Source: Duganella zoogloeoides
GTDB taxonomy: Bacteria; Pseudomonadota; Gammaproteobacteria; Burkholderiales; Burkholderiaceae_D
Reading direction: 5' to 3'
DNA length: 64,000 nucleotides
NCBI RefSeq assembly: GCF_034479515.1
Contig: NZ_CP140152.1
Coordinates: 2,294,001 to 2,358,000 of the forward strand
Positions 55,836 to 62,883 of the stretch are shown here, one piece after another. Within the stretch, counting starts at the first letter, position 1, and every line of letters begins with the position of its first letter. Position numbers and translations under genes: made by a program. The notes under the pieces were generated by a model that worked only from the letters and a program-made list of their open reading frames with translations, ran no database searches and had not been told where the DNA came from.

Positions 55836-56357
55836 ATGAACCCGATGACAATATTTGTGACGCCAAAACAACGCGGTTACACGCTGCTGGAATTCGCGGT
55901 AGTGGTCGTCGTCGTGGGCGTGCTGGCAGCGGTGCTGCTCGACCGCATGGCGTATTACCAGGTGCAGGCCGAGCGTGTTTCTTTGCAAACAACTGTTGCC
56001 AACCTGAGATCCACGCTGCAAATTCGGTTGGAGCAAGCCAAGTTGCCGGGCGGCAGTTTAGATTTAACGATGTTGGCCGAAGAAAATCCATTCACTTGGT
56101 TAAAGAGCAAGCCTGTCAATTATGCAGGAGAATACTATTCGCCCTCGGACGCGCAGATTGGCGCCGGTAACTGGTGCTTCGACCGCAGCGACAAAAGCGT
56201 CGTGTATTTGTTAAATAATTCAGAAACTTTTTCTGGTCCAAAGACTATGCGCTTGAAATTCAAGGTAAAATTATTGCACTTGCTCAACACCTCTGGTGCT
56301 GTGGGAACGGGCGCCGGCCCGGTGGTCGGTATCGACATCGAGCAAGTGAAAGCCTGA
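55836..56357 (+). CDS. Prepilin-like protein in the MshF/MshB position
   Basis: This 173-residue protein has a leader of 14 residues (MNPMTIFVTPKQRG), then 'YTLLEFAVVVVVVGVLAAVL' with Glu5. Aromatic first residue and position between MshG and the major pilin fit MshF or MshB. The C-terminal domain has a single Cys ('GNWCFDRSDKSVVYLLNN'). From about 55990 to 56290 the codons are markedly AT-rich (TTA, AAT, AAA) compared with neighbouring genes, suggesting a recently acquired or fast-evolving globular domain. The first stop lies 51 bp before the next pilin gene. The exact MSHA letter is uncertain. Confidence 0.75.
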   Translation: MNPMTIFVTPKQRGYTLLEFAVVVVVVGVLAAVLLDRMAYYQVQAERVSLQTTVANLRSTLQIRLEQAKLPGGSLDLTMLAEENPFTWLKSKPVNYAGEYYSPSDAQIGAGNWCFDRSDKSVVYLLNNSETFSGPKTMRLKFKVKLLHLLNTSGAVGTGAGPVVGIDIEQVKA

Positions 56358-56408
56358 CGCCAGCGCGCGTCGCCTTTCCTCATTCAATGTCCGATTTGGA
56401 GAAGTTTA

Positions 56409-56939
56409 ATGAACAAGCAAGCGATGTCTGTCACCCGCGCCCGTGGCGCTCAATCGGGTTTTACCCTGATTGAACTGATCGTGGTGATCGTGATCCTCGG
56501 TATTCTGGCTGCGGTGGCGTTGCCACGGTTTACGAACCTGAGCGGTGATGCGCGCGTGGCGTCGCTCAACGCGGTACGTGGTGCGCTGGCTTCTACCGCT
56601 GCTACCGCGCATGGTGCGTGGCTGGTCAATCCTGTCAATCCCACGTTCGAGGGCACCGTGGTACAGATGGATGCCAATGGCTATGCTCTGGCCGGCCAGA
56701 GCCTGTTCGATGCCTCGGGTCTGGTTGCCGATGATTACACCCTCATCCCCGGGGCCGCTGCGGCCACCAATGCTACCGCGACCACCCCGGCGATTCCCGC
56801 CAACGGTTTCGCAATTGTTCCACGTGGCATCGCCGGTACAGCAACTGCGGTGAATTGCTTCGTGACTTACGCGCAATCTACCGGTGTCAACATCGCGCCA
56901 ACGGTGTCGGGCGCTCCAACCGCCGCCAACTGCCGCTGA
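56409..56939 (+). CDS. mshA: MSHA major pilin MshA (or MshB)
   Basis: This 176-residue prepilin has a 17-residue leader ending in Gly, then 'FTLIELIVVIVILGILAAVA' and 'LPRFTNLSGDARVASLNAVRGALASTAATAHG', the MshA hallmark. The C-terminal domain has the closing Cys pair ('VNCFVTYAQ' and 'AANCR') of a disulfide loop. The start follows TTGGAGAAG, the best ribosome site in the cluster, as expected for a major subunit. Only one gene of this type is present, whereas Vibrio has mshB and mshA in tandem. Processed by the prepilin peptidase, encoded elsewhere. Confidence 0.87.
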   Translation: MNKQAMSVTRARGAQSGFTLIELIVVIVILGILAAVALPRFTNLSGDARVASLNAVRGALASTAATAHGAWLVNPVNPTFEGTVVQMDANGYALAGQSLFDASGLVADDYTLIPGAAAATNATATTPAIPANGFAIVPRGIAGTATAVNCFVTYAQSTGVNIAPTVSGAPTAANCR

Positions 56940-56966
56940 TCGCAATCCGGCAGGCGAGGGCAGTCG

Positions 56967-57587
56967 ATGTTCATGCCTCCGGCGGGCACGCGCCCTGACC
57001 GCGCCGGCTTCACCATGGTCGAACTGATCATGGTGATGGTCCTGATCGGCATCCTGGGCGCAGTGGCCGGCAGCCGGTTTTTCGACCGCGAGGTCTTCGA
57101 GGCCAGGGCGTATGCGGATCAGGCCAAGGCATTGATCCGCTACGCCCAGAAGCTCGCCATCGCGCAAAACCGCCCGGTGTTCGTGCGTTCCACGCCCGCC
57201 GGTTTCGCGGTCTGCTTCGATCTCGCTGTCAATGCGACTTCGGGTGCGCGCACGGTCTGCAATACGGCCGCCGACCTGGCCCAGGCGCCCGGTGGCGCCA
57301 ATAATGGCACCACCGCCACGCGCGCTTTCTGCATCGCTCCCGACAATCTTTACATCGCCAACTGGGCCTGCCTCGGCCGTCCGCCATCGGTGGCCGTTGC
57401 CAGCACCGCTGCGCGCAATGAAATGGCTGACAGCGGATTTTTCTTTTTCGATTCGGCCGGACGGCCGTTCAACCGCAACGACACCGTCGGCGGCGCCTCC
57501 AGCTTTGCCCGGCTGACGCTCAACGTCGACAGCGGCAACCAGCGCGCCACGCTCAATATCGAGGCGGAAACCGGTTATGTTTTCTAG
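56967..57587 (+). CDS. mshC: MSHA minor pilin MshC
   Basis: This 206-residue prepilin has a 14-residue leader (MFMPPAGTRPDRAG), then 'FTMVELIMVMVLIGILGAVA'. 'RFFDREVFEARAYADQAKALIRYAQKLAIAQNRPVFVRSTPAGFAVCFD' is diagnostic of MshC. Three or more Cys residues are present in the globular part. It precedes mshD with an 11-base overlap. MshC initiates or caps the pilus in the family; the exact role is inferred. Confidence 0.9.
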   Translation: MFMPPAGTRPDRAGFTMVELIMVMVLIGILGAVAGSRFFDREVFEARAYADQAKALIRYAQKLAIAQNRPVFVRSTPAGFAVCFDLAVNATSGARTVCNTAADLAQAPGGANNGTTATRAFCIAPDNLYIANWACLGRPPSVAVASTAARNEMADSGFFFFDSAGRPFNRNDTVGGASSFARLTLNVDSGNQRATLNIEAETGYVF

Positions 57588-58221
57588 GCGGTTTTCCAGG
57601 CGTGCACGCGGCGTCACCATCATCGAACTGATCGTCTTCATGATGATCATGGGCGTGGCGGCGGCCGGCATCATCGGCGTGATCAACCTCAGCAATAGCC
57701 AGAGTGCCGAACCGTTGCGCCGCAAGCAGGCGCTGATGATCGCCGAAGCCTTGATGGAAGAAGTGCAACTGGCGGGCTTCAGCTTTTGCACCCGCGCCGA
57801 TCCGAACGCCGACACCGTTGCCAACCAGGCTGCCTGCACCTTCCCGGTACAAATCGGTGCGCGCGCGGCCGGCGCCACGCGCCCGTATGGCAACGTCGCG
57901 GATTATGCCACGGTGGCCGGCACGCCGCAGGCCACCTTTGCCAACGCCGATGGTGTGGACGTCGATATCAGCGGCCGCCCGCTCGGGGTGGACAGCAGCG
58001 GCAACACCATGGGCAGGTCCTCGCTGGCGCCCATCCGCTCCACTGTCACGCTCAACTTTGTCGGTGCGCTGGGGCCTGCCGGTGCGACCATCGCGTCCAG
58101 CGCCGCCGCACTGAACGCGCTGCAGATCACCATCATCACCACCTACGGTACCGGCGCCAACGACTTCGTGCGCCTCGACGGCTACCGCACGCGCTACGCG
58201 CCGAACCTGGTGCCGCGATGA
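57577..58221 (+). CDS. mshD: MSHA minor pilin MshD
   Basis: This 214-residue prepilin begins 11 bases before the mshC stop. It has a very short basic leader (MFSRRFSRRARG), then 'VTIIELIVFMMIMGVAAAGI', the first residue after Gly being Val. 'QSAEPLRRKQALMIAEALMEEVQLAGFSFCTRADPN' is the MshD signature, followed by a Cys in 'QAACTF'. It overlaps mshO by ATGA. It would be a priming minor pilin. Confidence 0.9.
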   Translation: MFSRRFSRRARGVTIIELIVFMMIMGVAAAGIIGVINLSNSQSAEPLRRKQALMIAEALMEEVQLAGFSFCTRADPNADTVANQAACTFPVQIGARAAGATRPYGNVADYATVAGTPQATFANADGVDVDISGRPLGVDSSGNTMGRSSLAPIRSTVTLNFVGALGPAGATIASSAAALNALQITIITTYGTGANDFVRLDGYRTRYAPNLVPR

Positions 58222-59198
58222 CGCCGAACACCATGCCCCACCTGGTTTTCAGACACCCCCAGCGCGGTTTCACGCTGGTGGAAATGATCGTGGCGATCGT
58301 GCTCACCGCCATCATCGCCGGCACCCTGGTGCTGTTCATTCGACGGCCTGTCACCAGTTACCTCGACAGCGCCGGCCGCGCCGAGATGACCGACGTTGCC
58401 GACCTGGCCTTGCGCCGCATGGCGCGCGAGATCCGCGCATCCCTGCCCAACAGCGCCCGCCTGACGCCGGCCAGTGTGCAGAACGGCGGCGTGTTGACCC
58501 TGGAATTCATCCCCACCTTCGGCGGCGGCCGCTACCTGTCGGTGGAAGACAGCACGGTGAACGGCACGCCGCTCAGCTTTACCAGCCTCACCGCCAATAC
58601 CTTCAGCGTGGTGGGCAGCGTGCCGCCGATCCAGTTGCCGCCGGCGCGCCAGGATTACCTGGCCATTTACAACCTGGGCGCGGGCTTCCAGGATGCCGAT
58701 GCCTATGCCGGGACCAACCTGGCGCGCATCACCGGCCTGCCAACCGTGACGGCAGGCGCGCAGACCATCCTGAACATCAGCTTCAGCAGCCTGGCAGCGG
58801 CCGATCTGCCCGCCGGCAGCACGGTGTCCACAGTGGCCAATCCGTTTGCGGTGCCGGCCAACGCGGCCACGCCGCGCCCGGCCAATATGTCGCCGGACCA
58901 GCGGTTCCAGGTGGTGGGCAAGCCGGTGATTTTTCGCTGCGCCGGCAACGCCAGCGGCACCGGCACGCTGACGCGTTCGGTCGCGGCCACGTTCAGCACG
59001 ACCCCATCGGCGCCGGACGCTGCTGCCGGCGTGCTGCTGGCCAACAATGTCGTGGCCTGCGATGTCACCATCGATAGCAACGCCCATCGGCAATCGGCGC
59101 TGGTGGGGCTGACACTTACGCTGGGCCGGATCAAGCCGGAAGGCGGCCTGGAAACGGTGACCTTGGTCCATCAAATCCACGTGGACAATACGCCATGA
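58218..59198 (+). CDS. mshO: MSHA minor pilin MshO
   Basis: This 326-residue, large prepilin has a 17-residue leader (MTPNTMPHLVFRHPQRG), then 'FTLVEMIVAIVLTAIIAGTL'. 'VTSYLDSAGRAEMTDVADLALRRMAREIRASLPNSARL' is typical of MshO, a PilW/GspJ-like subunit. The globular region carries Cys residues ('IFRCAGNASGTG', 'NNVVACDV') likely paired. The frame is open upstream, but the ATG at 58218 overlaps the mshD stop exactly and gives a normal leader. It overlaps mshP by 4 bases. Confidence 0.9.
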   Translation: MTPNTMPHLVFRHPQRGFTLVEMIVAIVLTAIIAGTLVLFIRRPVTSYLDSAGRAEMTDVADLALRRMAREIRASLPNSARLTPASVQNGGVLTLEFIPTFGGGRYLSVEDSTVNGTPLSFTSLTANTFSVVGSVPPIQLPPARQDYLAIYNLGAGFQDADAYAGTNLARITGLPTVTAGAQTILNISFSSLAAADLPAGSTVSTVANPFAVPANAATPRPANMSPDQRFQVVGKPVIFRCAGNASGTGTLTRSVAATFSTTPSAPDAAAGVLLANNVVACDVTIDSNAHRQSALVGLTLTLGRIKPEGGLETVTLVHQIHVDNTP

Positions 59199-59677
59199 CC
59201 CTGCACTCGATGCAACGACTGGCCCACCGGCCCATGCCGCGCAAGGCATCCGGCGTGGCAGTTGTGACCGCGATCTTCCTGCTGGTGGTGCTGGCCGGCC
59301 TGGCCGTGGCGGTGGTGTCGCTGACCGGCACGCAGCAAGTCACGCGCACCCAGGACGAGCTGGGGGCGCGCGCCTACCAGGCGGCGCGGGCAGGCATGGA
59401 GTGGGCGCTGTTCAGGCGGCTGCAAGACCGCAGCTTCAACTGCGCGCAAGTGAGCACCTTCGCGCTGCCTGCCAATACCACGCTCTCGGGCTTTACCGTC
59501 ACCGTGCGCTGCGAAGGCCCTTCGGCCGGCTTTGGCGCGGCGGGCGGCGGCGCCGATCCGACTGCCGGCCGCATCACCATTACCTCGACCGCGTGCAACG
59601 CCGCGCCTGGCGCTGCCTGCCCCGCGCCGACGGCCAGCCCCGACTACATCCAGCGCGTGGTGAGGGCGCAACTGTAG
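59195..59677 (+). CDS. mshP: MSHA minor pilin-like protein MshP
   Basis: This 160-residue protein of the PilX/GspK kind has a leader up to 'RKASG', then 'VAVVTAIFLLVVLAGLAVAVVS', without Glu5 as usual. 'ARAYQAARAGMEWALFRRLQDRSFNCAQ' is conserved in MshP. It has three Cys. No mshQ-like large gene follows; the next gene is mshI after 139 bp. The ATGA overlap with mshO fixes the start, although ATGs at 59210 and 59234 are in frame. Confidence 0.85.
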   Translation: MTLHSMQRLAHRPMPRKASGVAVVTAIFLLVVLAGLAVAVVSLTGTQQVTRTQDELGARAYQAARAGMEWALFRRLQDRSFNCAQVSTFALPANTTLSGFTVTVRCEGPSAGFGAAGGGADPTAGRITITSTACNAAPGAACPAPTASPDYIQRVVRAQL

Positions 59678-59736
59678 GCCGGAGTGATCGCCGCGCAGCG
59701 TGAAAGAAACAAGCTGTACGGAAAAATGTGTATTTT

Positions 59737-59787
59737 TACGGCATGAATGTCAAATATTGTAAAAGTCTGCCGTAAGTTGAATATAAT
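59737..59787 (+). promoter_or_regulatory. Internal promoter and dyad before mshI
   Basis: TACGGCA (59737-59743) and TGCCGTA (59768-59774) form a perfect 7-bp inverted repeat. TTGTAA (59757-59762) and TATAAT (59782-59787) make a possible promoter with a 19-bp spacer, and the right arm lies between the boxes. The 139-bp gap also holds AAAAAT-GTGT-ATTTTT (59722-59737). Confidence 0.5.
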
Positions 59788-59816
59788 CAATGACATAACC
59801 ACAGAGAAGCACGCGC

Positions 59817-60761
59817 ATGGGATTTTTCACAAGAACTAAAAAGAAGGAAGGCTGGATTACCGTCTCCTTTTTGCGTGACGGCCTGTGCGCCGCCCGCGTC
59901 CAGCGCGTGCGCGACGGCAAGGCCGTGGTGGAACTGTCCGCTTTCCATGCTGCCGCCGACAGCCGTGCGCTGGCCGCGCTCGAACGCGCGGCGAAAGACC
60001 TCAAGCTGGCCAGCTACCAGCTCGGCACCATGCTCGGCGGCGGCGAATACCAGCTGCTGACGGTGGAAGCGCCCAACGTGCCGCAGGACGAACTGAAAAC
60101 CGCCGTGCGCTGGCGCCTGAAGGACATGCTCGACTTTCACGTCGATGACGCCACCATCGACGTGCTCGACATCCCGGTCGATCCCAACGGCATGTCGCGC
60201 GGCCATTCGATGTTCGCGGTGGCCGCGCGCAACACGGTGATCCAGGCGCGCCAGGCGTTGTTTGCCGAAGCCCAGCTGGCGCTGACGGTGATCGATATTC
60301 CCGACCTGGCGCAGCGCAATATCTCGGCGCTGCTGGAAGTCGATGGCCGCGGCCTGGCCATGTTGTCTTTCGACGGTGACGGCGGCTTGCTGACCATTAC
60401 CTTCAAGGGCGAGCTGTACCTGTCGCGCCGCATCGACGTCACCATCGCCCAGCTGCTGGAACCCGATACCGACAAGCAGCAAGTCTGCTTCGACAAGATC
60501 ACCCTGGAACTGCAGCGCTCGCTCGACCACTTCGACCGCCAGTTCAATTATGTGAACGTCAAAAAGCTGCTGCTTGCGCCCACTGGCGCGCCCGGCCTGC
60601 ACGAATACCTGGCCGCCAACCTGTACACGCCGGTCGAGGCCATGGGCCTGGAGGACGTGTTCGATCTGAGCCAGGTGCCAGCCTTGCGCGAGGTGGAACA
60701 ACAGCAGCGCTTCTTCCTGACCCTGGGCGCGGCCTTGCGGCACGAGGAGGTGGTGCTGTGA
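59817..60761 (+). CDS. mshI: MSHA biogenesis protein MshI (PilM-like actin fold)
   Basis: This 314-residue cytoplasmic protein begins 'MGFFTRTKKKEGWITVSFLRDGLCAARVQR', as MshI does. 'LLTVEAPNVPQDELKTAVRWRLKDMLDFHVDDATIDVLDIP' and 'LALTVIDIPDLAQRNISALL' are conserved. The actin-like core continues to 'LYLSRRIDVTI' and the C-terminal 'LRHEEVVL'. It binds the N-terminus of the PilN-like partner encoded next. The start of that partner overlaps the mshI stop (GTGA). Its separate promoter suggests expression apart from the pilin genes. Confidence 0.9.
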   Translation: MGFFTRTKKKEGWITVSFLRDGLCAARVQRVRDGKAVVELSAFHAAADSRALAALERAAKDLKLASYQLGTMLGGGEYQLLTVEAPNVPQDELKTAVRWRLKDMLDFHVDDATIDVLDIPVDPNGMSRGHSMFAVAARNTVIQARQALFAEAQLALTVIDIPDLAQRNISALLEVDGRGLAMLSFDGDGGLLTITFKGELYLSRRIDVTIAQLLEPDTDKQQVCFDKITLELQRSLDHFDRQFNYVNVKKLLLAPTGAPGLHEYLAANLYTPVEAMGLEDVFDLSQVPALREVEQQQRFFLTLGAALRHEEVVL

Positions 60762-61441
60762 GCCAGCAGATTAACCTGTTCAACCCGATCTTCCTCAAGC
60801 AGAAGAAGATTTTTACGGCAGTGCCGATGGCCGAGGCGCTGGGCGCCATCGTGCTCGGCACGCTGCTGATGACCTGGTACGCCAGCCACAATGTCGCGCA
60901 ACTGGAGCAGCGCGCCGCCAGCGGCAAGACCTTGCTGGCCGAGCGCGAGCGGCGCTTGCAGGATGCCAACCGGCAGTTCGCGCCGCGCCAGAAAAGCGCT
61001 GCGCTGGCCACCGGCCTCGCCCAGGCCCAGGCCGAACTGGCGGCGCTGCGCCGGGTGGAAGAGTTCATCAAGCAGGGCACGCTGGGCAACAGCGCCGGCT
61101 ACGCCGCTTACTTCCGTGCCTTCGCGCGCCAGAACGTCACCGGCTTGTGGCTGACCGGCGTTACCATCACCGGCGCCGGCACCGGGATCGGTTTGCAGGG
61201 CCGCGCCCTGCAACCGACGCTGATCCCGCAATATATCGGCCGCCTGAAAACCGAGCCGGTGATGCAGGGTAAAACCTTTGCCAGCCTCGACATCGGCCGG
61301 CCCGACGTGGCAGCCGCGCCTGTGATATCGCCAACTTCCAGCACGGCAGGGCAACCGGTGAGTGCGCAACCGGCAACCAGCATCACGGCGGCGCCGTACG
61401 TTCAGTTCAGCCTGCAATCGACGGGAGTGCAGGCCAAATGA
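60758..61441 (+). CDS. PilN-like MSHA assembly protein
   Basis: This 227-residue protein begins with the PilN-type motif 'QQINLFNPIFLKQKK', whose 'INL(F/L)' tail binds the PilM-like partner. A TM helix (ALGAIVLGTLLMTWYAS), a coiled coil (QLEQRAASGKTLLAERERRLQDANRQFAPRQKSA) and a ferredoxin-like domain ('FARQNVTGLWLTGVTITGAGTGIGLQGRALQPTLIPQYIGRLKTEP') follow. It starts at a GTG overlapping mshI and ends overlapping mshJ. In some genomes this gene is called mshI2. The Ser/Thr/Ala tail after residue 190 is low-complexity. Confidence 0.85.
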   Translation: MSQQINLFNPIFLKQKKIFTAVPMAEALGAIVLGTLLMTWYASHNVAQLEQRAASGKTLLAERERRLQDANRQFAPRQKSAALATGLAQAQAELAALRRVEEFIKQGTLGNSAGYAAYFRAFARQNVTGLWLTGVTITGAGTGIGLQGRALQPTLIPQYIGRLKTEPVMQGKTFASLDIGRPDVAAAPVISPTSSTAGQPVSAQPATSITAAPYVQFSLQSTGVQAK

Positions 61442-62310
61442 AACAATTGAAAAACACCTGGAACAAGCTCAGTGCCAAGCTTGACGCGATGACCTTGCGC
61501 GAGCGGGCGCTGGTGTTCGTTGCCGCGACCGGCCTGATCCTGTTTCTGCTTTACACCCTGGCGGTCGAACCGCTGCTGGCCAGGCAGGCCGCGCTGCTGG
61601 CGCAAATCCAGCAGCAGCAAAACCAGGTGAGCGGCATCGACACGGAAATCGCCGCCCGCGCCCAGGGCTTCGTGCTCGATCCCGATGCCGAGGCGCGCGC
61701 GCAGTTACAGCAGGCCCGCGCCGAAATCGACAGCATCGGCGCCAGGCTCGTGGCCGTGCAAAAAGGCCTGGTGGCGCCGGAGAAAATCGCGCCGCTGCTC
61801 GAACACCTGCTGCAAGGCGGCAAGTTGAAACTGTTGGCGCTGCGGACCTTGCCGGTCACCGGCATGAACGAAGCAGCCGGATCGGCCGCGCCTGCCGCGC
61901 CTGCCGAATTCCAGGCGCCGGACCCGGCGGCAGCGCTGGAACCGGCCCTGCAACAGTCGGCCTTGCAAAAGACGCCGCCTCCTGCCACGCCAGCAGGTGC
62001 GTTGACTGCTGCGCCAACAACTGCGCCGACCAGCGCACCGGCAGCCGCGCCGCCGCCAGTAGCGCAACCGGGCCACGGCAGTGTCGCCGGCGCCGAGGTC
62101 AAGGCGCCCGAGCTGCTGTACCGGCACGGCGTGGAAATCGTGGTGCAGGGCAGTTACCTGGAGATGATCAACTACATGCAGGCGCTGGAAGCGTTGCCCG
62201 TGCAACTGTTCTGGGGCGGCGCGCGGCTCGACGCCCAGCAGTATCCCGAGGCGCGCCTGACCCTCACGCTCTACACCTTGAGCCTGGATGAAAAATGGAT
62301 GAAACTATGA
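61438..62310 (+). CDS. mshJ: MSHA biogenesis protein MshJ (PilO-like)
   Basis: This 290-residue protein has a short cytoplasmic start ('LSAKLDAMTLRERALVFVAA'), a TM helix (TGLILFLLYTLAVEPLL) and a coiled coil ('AALLAQIQQQQNQVSGIDTEIAARAQ'). A PilO-like domain follows ('KGLVAPEKIAPLLEHLLQGGKLKLLALRTLPV' and 'GVEIVVQGSYLEMINYMQALEALPVQLFWGGARLDA'). An Ala/Pro/Thr-rich insert of about 65 residues (about 155-215) lies inside the domain. It overlaps both neighbours by 4 bases. MshJ aligns MshI with the secretin pilotin side. Confidence 0.9.
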   Translation: MKQLKNTWNKLSAKLDAMTLRERALVFVAATGLILFLLYTLAVEPLLARQAALLAQIQQQQNQVSGIDTEIAARAQGFVLDPDAEARAQLQQARAEIDSIGARLVAVQKGLVAPEKIAPLLEHLLQGGKLKLLALRTLPVTGMNEAAGSAAPAAPAEFQAPDPAAALEPALQQSALQKTPPPATPAGALTAAPTTAPTSAPAAAPPPVAQPGHGSVAGAEVKAPELLYRHGVEIVVQGSYLEMINYMQALEALPVQLFWGGARLDAQQYPEARLTLTLYTLSLDEKWMKL

Positions 62311-62876
62311 GCGGGGCCGCCGTCCCCGGCGCAACTGGCGCGTGGCTGGCGCGGGCAGCGGCGCAGATGCCGACGTGGGAGCGCACTCGCGCAACGGCAA
62401 CGGCCCATGCATCGGCGCAGGCAACGACACCGGCGCTGGCACCCGCATCGGCACTGGCGCTGGCGCAGGCACCGACACTGGCGTCGGCACCCGCATCGGC
62501 ACTGGCTCGTGCACTGCCACTTGCCCTGGCCCTGGCCCTGGCGCCGGGCCTGGCTCGGGCGCAACTGGCCGACCCCACCCGGCCACCGCCCGAGGCGCAA
62601 CTGGCCGCTGGCGCGCAGGCCGCGCCAGTGCACAGCGGCCCGCAACTGCAGTCTGTGCTGAATGGCAACCATGGCCGCCAGGTGGCCGTGATCGACGGCC
62701 AGGCGCTGCGCGTGGGCGACAAGATCAACGGCGCAACCCTGGTCCAGGTTGGCAAGGACCAGGTCGTGCTGCAACGCGGACGCGTACGCCAGGTCCTGAA
62801 ACTGTATCCCGATGCCAGCGCCGCCAGCGGCACGGTCCGGCGTCAACGCGCCTCCAATACCGCACCAGAGAATTGA
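62307..62876 (+). CDS. mshK: MSHA biogenesis protein MshK (PilP-like) with an Ala-rich repeat leader
   Basis: This protein has 189 residues from the ATG overlapping the mshJ stop. The conserved MshK part begins 'LADPTRPP' near residue 90 and continues 'LQSVLNGNHGRQVAVIDGQALRVGDKINGATLVQVGKDQVVLQRG', a small beta domain that bridges to the secretin. Before it lie about 60 residues of alternating Ala and another residue (ALAPASALALAQAPTLASAP), encoded by a hexanucleotide-periodic repeat and ending in 'LALALALAPGLARAQ', which can act as a signal peptide. The normal leader is about 20-25 residues, so this one is expanded. An ATG at 62295 is also in frame. Confidence 0.85.
   Translation: MSGAAVPGATGAWLARAAAQMPTWERTRATATAHASAQATTPALAPASALALAQAPTLASAPASALARALPLALALALAPGLARAQLADPTRPPPEAQLAAGAQAAPVHSGPQLQSVLNGNHGRQVAVIDGQALRVGDKINGATLVQVGKDQVVLQRGRVRQVLKLYPDASAASGTVRRQRASNTAPEN
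62397..62560 (+). repeat. Hexanucleotide-periodic repeat in the mshK leader
   Basis: Units of the form GCxxxx (for example GCACTG, GCGCTG, GCATCG) repeat every 6 bases. A 21-base segment at 62438-62458 recurs exactly at 62486-62506, 48 bases later. Each unit encodes a dipeptide with Ala. All indels of whole units keep the frame. Confidence 0.75.
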
Positions 62877-62883
62877 ACCGATT

